Positions 12,669-21,429 of a stretch of 64,000 nucleotides of DNA are shown here, in pieces (within the stretch, counting starts at the first letter, position 1; each line of letters opens with the position of its first letter). Origin of the DNA: Pseudomonas sp. 8O (GTDB lineage: Bacteria; Pseudomonadota; Gammaproteobacteria; Pseudomonadales; Pseudomonadaceae); the NCBI RefSeq assembly GCF_902506495.1, contig NZ_LR733264.1, positions 1,938,900-2,002,899 of the forward strand, written 5' to 3'. The position numbers and the translations under genes are program-made. The notes under the pieces are model-generated. The model worked only from the letters and a program-made list of their open reading frames with translations. It was not told where the DNA came from and made no database searches.

Positions 12669-13274
12669 TCAGTGCAGGCCCTGGATGAAGCTGGAGACCG
12701 CTTCGATATCCTTGTTGCTGAGCTTGGCAGCGATGGCACGCATGATCATCGCGTCGCCGTCGTTGGTGCGGTTGCCTTCGCGGAAATCGGTCAGCTGCTT
12801 GGCAACGTACTGGGCATGTTGGCCGCCCAACTGCGGGAAGCCAGCTGCATCCAGACCAGCGCCGTTGGGCGAGTGGCAGCCGGTGCAGGCCGGCATGCCT
12901 TCTTCCAGCTTGCCGCCACGGAACAGCGCTTCACCACGCGCGACCAGCTTGGGATCGGCAACACCAACGCTCATCTTCTGGCTGGAGAAGTAAGCAGCGA
13001 TGTCAGCCATGTCCTGATCGCTGAGGTTGTCCAGCATGCCGGTCATCTCGACCACTGGACGGTCACCGGACTTGATGTCGTGCAGCTGCTTGAGCAAGTA
13101 ACGCTCGCCCTGACCGGCCAGCTTGGGGAAGTTTGGCGCAGGGCTGTTGCCATCGGCGCCATGGCAGGCACCACAGACAGCAACTTTGCCCTGACCGGCT
13201 TCGGCATCGCCAGCAGCCTGAGCCACGCCGGTGAGGCCCAGGGTCAACAGCAGACTCACGAGTACTTTGTTCAT
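12669..13274 (-). CDS. cc4: Diheme cytochrome c4
   Basis: Periplasmic electron carrier of 201 residues with a signal peptide (1-20, ending AQA). Two heme c sites are CGACH (34-38) and CTGCH (130-134), in two similar halves. Probable axial methionines are in the MTGML and MIMRAI segments. The two-domain layout and length are those of cytochrome c4, which can donate electrons to terminal oxidases; an aa3-type oxidase cluster is in this window. It follows a small cytochrome gene by 51 bases and ends in a terminator, so the two form a short operon. Confidence 0.94.
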   Translation of the reverse strand: MNKVLVSLLLTLGLTGVAQAAGDAEAGQGKVAVCGACHGADGNSPAPNFPKLAGQGERYLLKQLHDIKSGDRPVVEMTGMLDNLSDQDMADIAAYFSSQKMSVGVADPKLVARGEALFRGGKLEEGMPACTGCHSPNGAGLDAAGFPQLGGQHAQYVAKQLTDFREGNRTNDGDAMIMRAIAAKLSNKDIEAVSSFIQGLH

Positions 13275-13325
13275 CAGCTAATCCAATTACGGCTAAAAGA
13301 GAGAAGGGTTATCGGCGGGGCTCAC

Positions 13326-13616
13326 TCATTCGGTCATCAGTTTGATGACCGCCTGGTAATCCTCGGCCGTGCAGTCCATGCACAAGCCGCGCGGCGGCAT
13401 GGCATTCAAACCATTGGTGACGCTCTGCACCAGTGTATCCATGCCCTTGGCCAGGCGGGGCTCCCATGCGGCCTTGTCGCCCTTCTTGGGCGCCGTGGGA
13501 ATCTGGCCGTTGTGGCACACGCCACAGGAACGGTCATACACAGCTTGCGGATCCTGAGCAGCATAGACGTTGAAAGACAGCGTCATAACTGCAGCAGCGA
13601 GCAGCATTTTCTTCAT
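13326..13616 (-). CDS. Small monoheme cytochrome c (c5-type)
   Basis: A 96-residue periplasmic cytochrome from the ATG at 13616. The signal peptide is MKKMLLAAAVMTLSFNVYA. The heme site is CGVCH (residues 31-35), and the methionine ligand is probably in AMPPRG, the usual cytochrome c5 motif. A second cysteine pair, CMDC, near the C-terminus is also typical of cytochrome c5. It lies directly upstream of cytochrome c4, and the pair sits beside dsbA in the same order in P. aeruginosa. Confidence 0.92.
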   Translation of the reverse strand: MKKMLLAAAVMTLSFNVYAAQDPQAVYDRSCGVCHNGQIPTAPKKGDKAAWEPRLAKGMDTLVQSVTNGLNAMPPRGLCMDCTAEDYQAVIKLMTE

Positions 13617-13827
13617 CAAATCAACCTCATCAGGGTAGGGAACGTTCTGCTTTCTATCGAGCAGAGATGTAATCGCTCCCGGCAATCGGGTTCCTGCGGG
13701 TGGGACAAAGCGCACACAAAATCTGCGGCATTATATACTGGCAACGCTGAAACGGAAACGACGCCGCTTGCCGCGCCACCTGGCGTGCGACAGGTGCGCG
13801 GAAATGTCGCAATCCCTCGAACGGTCA

Positions 13828-13968
13828 AGAGGGTGTCTACAAAGCAGCGAGCAAAGGTCAGGCAAGGCGGAGTCAGCCGAAAAAGCGGAGTGTACGAGTA
13901 GTACATGAGCATTTTGAGGTTGATTCCAACGCAGCATGGCCGCGCGCAGCCATTTATAGACACCCTCT
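13828..13968. repeat. Core-dyad element A (141 bp) with 12-bp terminal inverted repeats
   Basis: Bounded by perfect inverted repeats AGAGGGTGTCTA (13828-13839) and its complement (13957-13968). Read on the minus strand, its interior closely matches element C (20371-20510), including CCTCAAAATGCTCAT, the dyad TGTAC-TACTC-GTACA, and CGCTTTTTCGGCTG. The outer ends are unrelated to those of B and C. No open reading frame is convincing and no target duplication is seen. The right end lies 30 bases before the engB start. The remainder of the gap, 13617-13827, shows no recognisable feature beyond being the promoter region of the cytochrome pair. Confidence 0.85.
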
Positions 13969-13998
13969 CTGCGGATTGAGGTAACCACCGGATACCCC

Positions 13999-14649
13999 AT
14001 GCTCCCGAAAAATCCCATCATCGGTCTGTGCCAGCAGGCCAGCTTCCTCATCAGTGCCGCCAAGGTCGATCAGTGCCCCGAGGACAGCGGCCTGGAAGTC
14101 GCCTTCGCCGGCCGTTCCAACGCGGGCAAGTCGAGCGCGCTCAATACGCTGACCCATGCCAGCCTGGCGCGAACCTCGAAGACCCCCGGGCGCACGCAAC
14201 TGCTCAACTTCTTCCGCCTGGACGATGAGCGTCGCCTGGTCGACCTGCCTGGCTACGGTTATGCCAAGGTGCCGATCCCGCTCAAGCAGCACTGGCAGAA
14301 ACACCTGGAAGCGTATCTGGGCAGCCGCGAGAGCTTGAGTGGCCTGGTGTTGATGATGGATATCCGTCATCCGCTGACCGAGTTCGACTGCATGATGCTG
14401 GACTGGTCAGTGGCCAGTGGCATGCCGCTGCATATCCTGCTGACCAAGGCCGACAAGCTGGCCTTCGGTGCGGCGAAGACTGCGCTGCTCAAGGTACGCC
14501 AGGAAATTCACAAGCAGTGGGGCGAGGCCATCAGTATCCAGCTGTTCTCGGCACCCAAGCGCATGGGTGTGGAAGAGGCGCAGATGGTGCTGGCTGGTTG
14601 GTTGGATTTGCTGCCGGAAGAGGGTGAAGAAAGCGCTGAAGAGGCCTGA
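13999..14649 (+). CDS. engB: Ribosome biogenesis GTPase EngB/YsxC/YihA
   Basis: Essential GTPase involved in 50S ribosome assembly. It has 216 residues. G1 is GRSNAGKSS (about 38-46), the switch region RTQLLNFF, G3 [10 protein letters not shown] and G4 TKADK; G5 is the SA in LFSAPKR. The ATG at 13999 follows GAGGTAA about 14 bases upstream, a long spacing, and a mobile-looking repeat ends 30 bases before it. It is convergent with the ErsA-like sRNA and polA, the arrangement seen around Spot 42 in enterics and ErsA in Pseudomonas. Confidence 0.96.
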   Translation: MLPKNPIIGLCQQASFLISAAKVDQCPEDSGLEVAFAGRSNAGKSSALNTLTHASLARTSKTPGRTQLLNFFRLDDERRLVDLPGYGYAKVPIPLKQHWQKHLEAYLGSRESLSGLVLMMDIRHPLTEFDCMMLDWSVASGMPLHILLTKADKLAFGAAKTALLKVRQEIHKQWGEAISIQLFSAPKRMGVEEAQMVLAGWLDLLPEEGEESAEEA

Positions 14650-14650
14650 A

Positions 14651-14874
14651 GCAGGGTGCGCAGTGCGCAGTGCGCACCGGAAGACGACTCGTAATAAGCG
14701 AGTAAGCTCCCTCTCCCGCCCTTCGGGTGCCATCAGAATGTCGCTAGCGGCACAAGCGTAGGGTGCGCTGTGCGCAACGGGGACGACTCGTAATGGGCGA
14801 GTATGCTCCCTCTCCCGCCCTTCGGGCACCCTCTCCCGGAGGGAGAGGGTCATCAGAATCCCGCTAGCGGCAGC
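14651..14874. repeat. Tandem direct duplication of a REP-containing intergenic unit
   Basis: Two head-to-tail copies, 14651-14757 and 14758-14874. Both begin CAGGGTGCGC or TAGGGTGCGC, pass through GACGACTCGTAAT, GCGAGTA and CTCCCTCTCCCGCCCTTCGG, and end with ATCAGAAT and CGCTAGCGGCA. The second copy has an extra insert forming the hairpin CCCTCTCC-CGGA-GGAGAGGG (14830-14849), which could act as an engB terminator. It lies just after the engB stop. Confidence 0.85.
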
Positions 14875-14885
14875 TTTTTTTGGGC

Positions 14886-15015
14886 AAAAAAAACCCCGAG
14901 CTTCGTATGGGGAGGGAGAAGTTCGGGGTTCAAGGTCTGAACCGCTAGGGCGGGGTTCAGATGTCTGCCAACACTTAACACAACAAAGGAGCATTGAAGG
15001 GCTTTGCGGCCATTC
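14886..15015 (-). ncRNA. ersA: ErsA / Spot 42-type small RNA between polA and engB
   Basis: Located between engB and polA, transcribed on the polA strand. In Pseudomonas this locus carries ErsA, a sigma22-dependent envelope-stress sRNA of about 130 nt and a positional equivalent of enteric Spot 42. From the predicted start near 15015 to the end of the T-run at 14886 the transcript would be about 130 nt. It contains a hairpin CTGAACC...GGTTCAG (14937-14960) and ends in a terminator with stem AACCCCGA / TCGGGGTT (14892-14899, 14923-14930) followed by eight T. The terminator loop carries the unpaired pyrimidine-rich CTTCTCCCTCCCC, a good seed for pairing with ribosome binding sites. Exact ends are inferred. 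Confidence 0.85.
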
Positions 15016-15021
15016 ATGAAC

Positions 15022-15049
15022 TCTGACCGGGTGGGTTTGCGGAAAGTTC
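15022..15049 (-). promoter_or_regulatory. Sigma22 (AlgU/RpoE-type) promoter of the sRNA
   Basis: On the minus strand GAACTT (15049-15044) is separated by 17 bases from TCAGA (15026-15022), matching the AlgU consensus GAACTT-N16/17-TCnnA. It points at the sRNA and is 100 bases after the polA stop, so the sRNA is independently transcribed. Confidence 0.85.
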
Positions 15050-15148
15050 ATCGCCTTTTTAAAAACCATTTGCAATAAAAAAGCGCCTTTTGATTCCCTG
15101 AAACCCCAAAGCTAGAGCGGCCGCGGCATTGCGCCGCGGCGACGGGGA

Positions 15149-17944
15149 TTAGTGTGCCTCGTCCCAGTTGACGCCGACACCCACCTCCACCAGCAGCGGC
15201 ACGTCCAACTCGGCAGCACCACTCATCAGGCTCTTGAGTTTGGCGCTGACCTCATCGATCAGCTCCTCGCGCACCTCCAGTACCAGTTCGTCGTGCACCT
15301 GCAGGATGATGCGCGCATCGATACCGCTGTCCTGCAGCCAGCCGTCCACGGCGATCATGGCGCGCTTGATGATGTCCGCCGCAGTGCCCTGCATGGGCGC
15401 GTTGATCGCCGCGCGCTCGGCGCCCTTGCGCATGGCCTGATTCTGCGCATGGATCTCGGGCAGGTAGAGGCGACGGCCGTAGACCGTCTCCACGTAGCCC
15501 TGCTCGGCAGCCTGCGCGCGGGTTCGCTCCATGTAGGTCAGCACGCCCGGATAGCGAGCGAAGTAACGGTCGATGTAGGCCTGCGCCTCCTTGCGTTCGA
15601 CGTCGATCTGCTTGGCCAGGCCGAAGGCACTCATGCCGTAGATCAGGCCGAAGTTGATGGCCTTGGCCTTGCGTCGCTGGTCGCTGCTCACCTCTTCCAG
15701 CGCCACGCCGAACACCTCGGCAGCCGTGGCCTTGTGCACGTCCAGGTCATGGCGGAAGGCGTCCAGCAGCCCTTCATCCTTGGCCAGGTGGGCCATGATG
15801 CGCAGCTCGATCTGCGAGTAGTCCGCCGCCATCAGCTTGTAGCCCTTGGGCGCGACGAAGGCCTGACGGATACGTCGTCCTTCGGCGGTGCGGATCGGGA
15901 TGTTCTGCAGATTCGGGTCGCTCGACGACAGGCGGCCGGTTGCAGCCACGGCCTGGTGATAGCTGGTATGAATGCGCCCGGTACGCGGGTTGATCTGCTC
16001 CGGCAGCTTGTCGGTGTAAGTGCTCTTGAGCTTGCTCAGGGAGCGGTACTGCATCAACACCTTGGGCAGTTCGAAGTCCTGCTCGGCCAGTTCGGCGAGA
16101 ACCGCTTCGGCAGTGGAAGGCTGGCCCTTGGCGGTCTTGCTGATCACCGGATAACCGAGTTTCTCGTAGAGGATAACGCCCAGCTGCTTGGGCGATGCGA
16201 GGTTGAACTCCTCGCCAGCGATCTCGAATGCCTTGCGCTCCAGCTCCACCAGTTTTTCGCCCAGCTCGACGCTCTGCTCACCGAGCAGTTTGGCGTCGAC
16301 CAGCGCGCCGTTGCGCTCGATGCGTGCCAGCACCGGCACCAGCGGGATTTCGATTTCGCGCAGCACCTTGGCCAGCGATGGTACGGACTGCAGTCGGCCC
16401 CATAGCTCCTGGTGCAGGCGCAGGGTGACGTCGGCATCCTCGGCGGCGTAAGGGCCAGCCTGTTCCAGGGCGATCTGATCGAAGGTCAGTTGCTTGGCGC
16501 CCTTGCCGGCGATGTCCTCGAAACGAATGGTGCTGTGGTTCAGGTATTTCAGCGCCAGGCTGTCCATGTCATGGCGGGTGGCGGTGGAGTCCAGCACGTA
16601 GGATTCGAGCATGGTGTCGAAGGCCACGCCCTGCACGGCAATCGGTGTGCTGGCATTGGCCAGGACGTTGATGTCGTACTTGGCGTGCTGGCCGACCTTG
16701 GCCTTGGCCGGGTCTTCGAGAATCGGCTTGAGCGCCTTGAGCACCGCGTCACGATCGAGTTGCTGCGGCACGCCCATGTAGCTGTGCGCCAGCGGCACGT
16801 AAGCCGCCTCGCCGGCCTTGACCGCGAAGGACAGCCCGACCAGTTGTGCCTGCTGGGCGTCAATACTGGTGGTCTCGCTGTCGAAGGCGATCAGTTCGGC
16901 CTGCTCCAGCTTCTGCAGCCAGGCATCGAACTGCGCCTGCTCCAGCACCAGTTGGTAATCACCCGCGCTCGGCGGCGTTGGTTCAGCGGCTTCTTCGACG
17001 GTTTCTCCAGCAGGTTCGGCGAACAGATCGCCAGCCGGAGCAGCAGCCTTGGCGGCCAGCGACTTGTTCTGACGCAGCAGGTCATCCAGCCAGTTCTTGA
17101 ACTCCAGCTCGCCGTAGAGCTGCACCAGCGCGGCCTGATCCGGCTCGCCCGGATGCAGCGAGTCGATCTCGATATTCAGCGGCACGTCGGTCTTGATGGT
17201 TGCCAGTTGGTAGGACAGGTAGGCCATCTCGCGGTGTTCTTCGAGCTTGGCCGGCAGGCCCTTGGCGCCGCGAATCGGCAACTCGGGTACCTTGTCGAGG
17301 TTGGCGTAGAGCACGTCGAGACCACCGCCAATGCCCACCAGCAGGCCGAGAGCGGTCTTCTCACCGACGCCGGGCACGCCCGGAATGTTGTCGACCTTGT
17401 CACCCATCAGCGCCAGGTAGTCGATGATCAGCTCAGGGCCGACACCGAATTTCTCCTTTACGCCACCTTCGTCGTAGACGCTTCCGGTCATGGTATTGAC
17501 CAGCGTAACGTGCGGGCAGACCAGCTGCGCCATGTCCTTGTCGCCGGTGGAGATCACCACGTCGCGCTTTTCCCCGGCCGCCTGGCGCGCCAGGGTACCG
17601 ATCACGTCGTCAGCTTCAACGCCTTCGACGCAAAGCAGCGGCAGACCCAGGGCGCGCACGCTGGCATGCAGCGGCTCGACCTGGACACGCAGCTCGTCCG
17701 GCATGGAGGGGCGATTGGCCTTGTACTCGGCGAACAGCTCGTCGCGAAAGGTGCCGCCCTTGGCATCGAAGACCACGGCGAAGGGGCTGTTCGGGTACTG
17801 CTTACGCAGGCTCTTGAGCATGTTCAGCACACCTTTTACCGCTCCGGTGGGCATGCCCCTGGATGTGGTCAGCGGCGGCAGGGCATGGAAGGCGCGGTAC
17901 AGGTACGAGGAACCGTCGACCAGAACGAGGGGAGCTTGGCTCAT
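15149..17944 (-). CDS. polA: DNA polymerase I
   Basis: 931-residue repair and Okazaki-fragment polymerase. The N-terminal 5'-3' exonuclease (about 1-290) includes [14 protein letters not shown] and [10 protein letters not shown]. The 3'-5' proofreading domain (about 320-510) keeps the catalytic pair in IAFDSETTS. The polymerase domain has motif [12 protein letters not shown], the O helix [14 protein letters not shown] and motif [10 protein letters not shown]. The start at 17944 is set by [11 protein letters not shown], the usual N-terminus; the frame continues upstream only through repeat element B. The start codon is 35 bases from that element, so its promoter or leader must run through the repeat. 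Confidence 0.97.
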   Translation of the reverse strand: MSQAPLVLVDGSSYLYRAFHALPPLTTSRGMPTGAVKGVLNMLKSLRKQYPNSPFAVVFDAKGGTFRDELFAEYKANRPSMPDELRVQVEPLHASVRALGLPLLCVEGVEADDVIGTLARQAAGEKRDVVISTGDKDMAQLVCPHVTLVNTMTGSVYDEGGVKEKFGVGPELIIDYLALMGDKVDNIPGVPGVGEKTALGLLVGIGGGLDVLYANLDKVPELPIRGAKGLPAKLEEHREMAYLSYQLATIKTDVPLNIEIDSLHPGEPDQAALVQLYGELEFKNWLDDLLRQNKSLAAKAAAPAGDLFAEPAGETVEEAAEPTPPSAGDYQLVLEQAQFDAWLQKLEQAELIAFDSETTSIDAQQAQLVGLSFAVKAGEAAYVPLAHSYMGVPQQLDRDAVLKALKPILEDPAKAKVGQHAKYDINVLANASTPIAVQGVAFDTMLESYVLDSTATRHDMDSLALKYLNHSTIRFEDIAGKGAKQLTFDQIALEQAGPYAAEDADVTLRLHQELWGRLQSVPSLAKVLREIEIPLVPVLARIERNGALVDAKLLGEQSVELGEKLVELERKAFEIAGEEFNLASPKQLGVILYEKLGYPVISKTAKGQPSTAEAVLAELAEQDFELPKVLMQYRSLSKLKSTYTDKLPEQINPRTGRIHTSYHQAVAATGRLSSSDPNLQNIPIRTAEGRRIRQAFVAPKGYKLMAADYSQIELRIMAHLAKDEGLLDAFRHDLDVHKATAAEVFGVALEEVSSDQRRKAKAINFGLIYGMSAFGLAKQIDVERKEAQAYIDRYFARYPGVLTYMERTRAQAAEQGYVETVYGRRLYLPEIHAQNQAMRKGAERAAINAPMQGTAADIIKRAMIAVDGWLQDSGIDARIILQVHDELVLEVREELIDEVSAKLKSLMSGAAELDVPLLVEVGVGVNWDEAH

Positions 17945-17979
17945 GCGCGGGATCAACCTTTTCGGTGGGTGCAGTATTA

Positions 17980-18164
17980 CAGGTAATTGAAAAACGTAGG
18001 CGAGGCAGCCAGTGCAATACCGATGGCGGCCCCGCAAAAACAGGCGAGGACCGGTCGGAGTCGCGCTCGACTTTACGAGTTGTAAATGAGCATTCCGACC
18101 GGGCTGGCGCTCCAGCCTGTCTTTAACGCAGCAATGGCAACGCAGGTAGTTTTTCAACGGCCTG
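17980..18164. repeat. Core-dyad element B (185 bp) in the polA/DUF2782 divergent promoter region
   Basis: Imperfect terminal inverted repeats: CAGGTAATTGAAAAACGTAG at the left and, complementary at the right, CAGGCCGTTGAAAAACTAC. Inside are GCGAGGCAGCCAGTGCAA, the dyad TTTACGAGTTGTAAA followed by TGAGCATT, and TTTAACGCAGCAATGGC. It shares ends and core with element C and core with A. It fills most of the space between polA (35 bases away) and the DUF2782 gene (41 bases away), so both promoters are inside it or squeezed beside it. Confidence 0.88.
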
Positions 18165-18205
18165 TTAGAATGGCTGCATCATTGAATACAAGGAGCAAGG
18201 TTACC

Positions 18206-18490
18206 ATGGGTACAGCCAAACGCCTTTTGCTGGTCGGCCTGCTGGCCTGTCTTCCGCTTGCCGCTCACGCCGAGGACCCCGTGTCGGGCGACCCGGACGT
18301 GACCATCCGCCAGGACGGCGACCGCACCATTCAGGAATACCGGGTCAATGGTTTCCTCTATGCCATCAAGGTCATCCCGAAGAACGGTAAACCCTACTTT
18401 CTCGTTCGCGCCGATGGCAGCGACGGCAACTTCATACGTTCGGACGATCCGGACATGCTGATCCCATCGTGGGAAATCTTTAGCTGGTAA
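18206..18490 (+). CDS. DUF2782 family secreted protein
   Basis: A 94-residue periplasmic protein of unknown role. The signal peptide covers about residues 1-22 (ends AHA), followed by an acidic stretch and the family core TIRQDGDRTIQEYRVNG and YAIKVIPKNGKPYFLV. The start at 18206 follows AAGGAG; longer reading is possible but runs into repeat element B. It sits 17 bases before thrB, as in P. aeruginosa (PA5494-PA5495), so the pair is probably one transcript. Confidence 0.9.
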   Translation: MGTAKRLLLVGLLACLPLAAHAEDPVSGDPDVTIRQDGDRTIQEYRVNGFLYAIKVIPKNGKPYFLVRADGSDGNFIRSDDPDMLIPSWEIFSW

Positions 18491-18507
18491 GGCAATTAAG
18501 GTCTGAT

Positions 18508-19458
18508 ATGTCGGTATTCACCCCCCTGGAGCGTCATGAGCTCGAAGTCTTCCTGGCGCCCTACGGGCTTGGTCGGTTGCGTGATTTCCAGGGCATTGCT
18601 GCGGGCAGCGAAAACAGCAACTTCTTCGTCAGCCTTGAGCAGGGTGAGTACGTTCTGACCCTGGTCGAACGCGGGCCAGTGGCCGACCTGCCGTTCTTCA
18701 TCGAATTACTCGATGTGCTGCACGATGCCGGCCTGCCGGTGCCCTACGCCCTGCGTACACAGGATGGTGAGGCACTGCGCAGCCTGGCCGAGAAACCGGC
18801 GCTGCTGCAGCCACGGCTGTCCGGCAAGCATGTGCGCGAAGCCAACGCCCATCACTGTCAGGAAGTGGGTAGCCTGCTGGCGCGGATTCACCTGGCCACG
18901 CGTGATGCGCCCATCGAGCGGCGCAGCGACCGTGGCCTGGACTGGATGCTCGCCGAAGGCCCGAGCCAGGCGCTGAAGCTCGATGAGCAGGCATTACCGC
19001 TGCTGCGTGATGCGCTGGCCGAGATCATCGAGTTGAAGCCGCGCATCCTCGCCCTGCCGCGGGCGAACCTGCATGCCGATCTGTTCCGCGACAACGTGCT
19101 GTTCGACGGCAACCACCTGGCCGGGGTGATCGACTTCTACAACGCCTGCTCCGGGCCGATGCTCTACGACCTGGCCATCACCCTGAACGACTGGTGCTCA
19201 CACGAAGACGGCAACCTCGACGGCGCTCGCGCCCGTGCGCTGCTGGGTGCTTATGCGGCGCTGCGCCCCTTCACCGCTGCCGAGGCGCAGCTGTGGCCGG
19301 CCATGCTTCGTGTGGCCTGCGTGCGTTTCTGGCTGTCACGCCTGATCGCCGCCGAATCGTTCGCCGGGCAAGAAGTACTGATTCATGATCCGGCCGAATT
19401 CCAACGGCGCCTGGCGCAGCGCCAGCAGATCAACCTGCCCCTGCCATTCGCGCTGTAG
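18508..19458 (+). CDS. thrB: Homoserine kinase (ThrB, aminoglycoside-phosphotransferase fold)
   Basis: Phosphorylates L-homoserine in threonine biosynthesis. It has 316 residues and belongs to the APH-fold type found in Pseudomonas rather than the GHMP type of E. coli. Visible motifs are GSENSNFFV (ATP-site loop), LHADLFRDNVLF (catalytic Asp and Asn) and GVIDFYNACSG (metal-binding Asp). Both ends agree with the family: MSVFTPL at the start and INLPLPFAL at the end. The downstream gap holds REP elements. Confidence 0.95.
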   Translation: MSVFTPLERHELEVFLAPYGLGRLRDFQGIAAGSENSNFFVSLEQGEYVLTLVERGPVADLPFFIELLDVLHDAGLPVPYALRTQDGEALRSLAEKPALLQPRLSGKHVREANAHHCQEVGSLLARIHLATRDAPIERRSDRGLDWMLAEGPSQALKLDEQALPLLRDALAEIIELKPRILALPRANLHADLFRDNVLFDGNHLAGVIDFYNACSGPMLYDLAITLNDWCSHEDGNLDGARARALLGAYAALRPFTAAEAQLWPAMLRVACVRFWLSRLIAAESFAGQEVLIHDPAEFQRRLAQRQQINLPLPFAL

Positions 19459-19474
19459 TGGGATCGACGCGTTT

Positions 19475-19687
19475 CGTAGGGTGGGTTAGCCGCCTGTGAC
19501 ACATTGCTGAATCACACTCTGTGCCTGCGGCAGCGTAACCCACCGTCGGCGCAACGCCATCCATCGCCCGGTGGGTTACGCGGCCACGCCCCGTAGGGTG
19601 CGCCGTGCGCACCAATGTCTTTGACCGCCAGCCGGTGCGCGTGGCGCACCCTACGAGACCGGGCCCGTAGCCCGGATGAAATCCGGG
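19475..19687. repeat. Composite REP-type palindrome island
   Basis: Three kinds of Pseudomonas intergenic palindrome in series. First is GTAGGGTGGGTTAGCCGC with GCGTAACCCACC and a third arm GGTGGGTTACGCGG. Second is GTAGGGTGCGCCGTGCGCACC facing GGTGCGCGTGGCGCACCCTAC. Third is GTAGCCCGGATGAAATCCGG. It separates convergent thrB and SCO genes. The first block, with its internal TCGGCGCAAC and ATCCATCGCC, recurs at 41070-41185. Confidence 0.9.
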
Positions 19688-19725
19688 AAATGCTGGTGAT
19701 GGTGGTGCGCAGTGCACCCGGCGGA

Positions 19726-20358
19726 TCAGCTACCCGAAACCAGCCCCGGCAGTTGTGCCGCCAGCTTGGCGTTATTGATCGGCGCGCGGATGAAGCCACG
19801 CTGGGTGCCGTCCGGGCCGATGATCACCAGGTTGCCGCTGTGATCGACGGTGTAGTTTTCCTTGCTGGTGTCAGCCGGGATGTAGGGAATGCTCACCGAG
19901 TTGGCGAATTTCTGCAGGGTTTCCTCTTCGCCTGTCAGGCCTTTGAAGCCCGCATTGAAGAAGCCCAGATACTTGCTCAGTTGCTCCGGCGTATCGCGAT
20001 GGGGGTCCACGCTGACCATCACCACGTTCAGCCGTGCACGGGTTTCTTCGGGCAGTTGAGTCTGCAGCTGGCGCAGCTGGGCGAGGGTGGCCGGGCAGAT
20101 ATCCGGACAGAAGGTGTAGCCGAAGAACAGCAGCGTCCAGTCGCCCTTGAGCTGATCCACCACGACCTCCTTGCCGTCCTGGTCGATCAGGCTCAGCGCT
20201 GGCAGGCTGCGGTTCTGCGGTAGAAGCACGATACCGGCATCGAGCAACGCCGCCGGGTCACCCTGGCTCTTGCTGTTGAGCACCTTGTTGACGGTCAGGC
20301 CCAGCACCAGAGCAACGATGGCAACGAGGACGAAAACAGTGGTATGAGTACGCGTCAT
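19726..20358 (-). CDS. senC: SCO1/SenC copper chaperone for cytochrome oxidase
   Basis: Membrane-anchored thioredoxin-fold protein that delivers copper to the CuA site of oxidase subunit II. It has 210 residues with one N-terminal membrane helix (about 6-26). Copper ligands are the cysteines of FCPDICP and the histidine of YTVDHSGN. The start at 20358 is preferred over an ATG five codons upstream because GAGGGG sits at the right distance. It is the last gene of the oxidase cluster, and element C separates it from cyoE. Confidence 0.94.
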   Translation of the reverse strand: MTRTHTTVFVLVAIVALVLGLTVNKVLNSKSQGDPAALLDAGIVLLPQNRSLPALSLIDQDGKEVVVDQLKGDWTLLFFGYTFCPDICPATLAQLRQLQTQLPEETRARLNVVMVSVDPHRDTPEQLSKYLGFFNAGFKGLTGEEETLQKFANSVSIPYIPADTSKENYTVDHSGNLVIIGPDGTQRGFIRAPINNAKLAAQLPGLVSGS

Positions 20359-20370
20359 GAAACCCCTCAG

Positions 20371-20510
20371 CAAGCCGTTGAAAAACTACCTGCGTTGCCA
20401 TTGCTGCGTTAAAAACAGCCTCAAAATGCTCATTTACAACACGTAAACTGCGCTTTTTCGGCTGTTTTTGCCTTGCACTGGCTGCCTCGCCAACGTTTTT
20501 AAACGGCCTG
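20371..20510. repeat. Core-dyad element C (140 bp) between cyoE and the SCO gene
   Basis: Ends are CAAGCCGTTGAAAAACTACC and, complementary at the right, CAGGCCGTTTAAAAACGTTGG-like sequence. The core reads CCTCAAAATGCTCATTTAC-aacac-GTAAACTGCGC then TTTTTCGGCTG. It shares ends with B and core with A. The right end abuts the cyoE stop codon exactly, and the left end is two bases from the ribosome site of the SCO gene, so it sits inside an operon. Confidence 0.88.
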
Positions 20511-21410
20511 CTAGATATTCAGCAGCAGGTAATGATCCGCCAGCAAAGCGATGAACAGCAGAAACAGGTACCAGATACTGTACTTGAAGGTGTTGATCGC
20601 CGCGTGCGGTTTGCTGTCACGGTACAGCACCCAGGCCCAGTGCAGGAAGCGGCCACCGAGCAGCAGGGCGCATACCAGATAAAGTGGCCCGCTCATGTGG
20701 ATGGCGTAGGGCAGCAGGGTCACCGCGAACATCACCAGGGTGTAGAGCAGGATATGCACCTTGGTGTAGTGCTCGCCGTGGGTGACCGGCAGCATGGGGA
20801 TGTCCGCCTTGGCGTATTCGGCCTTGCGATGAATGGCCAGGGCCCAGAAATGCGGCGGCGTCCAGGCGAAGATGATCAGCACCAGCAACAGTGGCTCGGC
20901 GCTCAGGTGGCCGGTGACGGCGACCCAGCCCAGTAGCGGTGGTGCCGCGCCAGCCAGGCCGCCGATGACGATGTTCTGCGGCGTAGCGCGCTTGAGAAAG
21001 CCGGTGTAGATCACCGCATAACCGAGCAATGAGGCAAGGGTCAGCCAGGCGGCCAGCTCGTTGGTGAACACCATCAGCAGGCTCATGCCGGCGATGGCCA
21101 ACAGCAGCGCGAAAGTCAGCGCCGCAACCGGCGAGACCCGCCCGGCAGTGACCGGACGTTTGTGCGTGCGCGCCATGATCGAGTCGATACGTCGATCCAC
21201 CACGTGGTTGACCGCAGCCGCCGCGCCGGCACACAGGCCGATGCCAAGGTTGCCGAACAGCAGCACCGTCCAGGGCACACCGGCACGGGTGGCGAGGAAC
21301 ATGCCGACCAGCGAGGTGATCAGCATCAGCATCACCACCCGTGGCTTGGTCAGCTCCAGATAATCTCGCCAGGTAGCATGTTCGGCGTGAGCTCGCAGCA
21401 TTGTCGCCAT
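20511..21410 (-). CDS. cyoE: Protoheme IX farnesyltransferase (heme O synthase)
   Basis: Adds the farnesyl tail to heme B, the first step from heme B to heme A for the aa3 oxidase. It has 299 residues in a UbiA-type fold with about nine helices. Signature motifs are the Asp-rich [12 protein letters not shown], followed by RTHKRPV, and the second loop [16 protein letters not shown]. The ATG at 21410 has a GGGAGAAG ribosome site. It directly follows ctaA on the same strand. Confidence 0.95.
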   Translation of the reverse strand: MATMLRAHAEHATWRDYLELTKPRVVMLMLITSLVGMFLATRAGVPWTVLLFGNLGIGLCAGAAAAVNHVVDRRIDSIMARTHKRPVTAGRVSPVAALTFALLLAIAGMSLLMVFTNELAAWLTLASLLGYAVIYTGFLKRATPQNIVIGGLAGAAPPLLGWVAVTGHLSAEPLLLVLIIFAWTPPHFWALAIHRKAEYAKADIPMLPVTHGEHYTKVHILLYTLVMFAVTLLPYAIHMSGPLYLVCALLLGGRFLHWAWVLYRDSKPHAAINTFKYSIWYLFLLFIALLADHYLLLNI

Positions 21411-21429
21411 GGCACTTCTCCCTGAATCG

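Noticed and set aside
12648..13901. 417-codon plus-strand frame over both small cytochrome genes
   Set aside because: It covers two signal peptides and three heme motifs on the other strand and runs into element A.
13821..13975. Target-site duplication around element A
   Set aside because: The flanking bases (ACGGTCA and CTGCGGA) do not match, so insertion by transposition is not shown.
18086..18205. Longer N-terminus for the DUF2782 protein
   Set aside because: The extra codons come from repeat element B and would displace the signal peptide; AAGGAG precedes the ATG at 18206.
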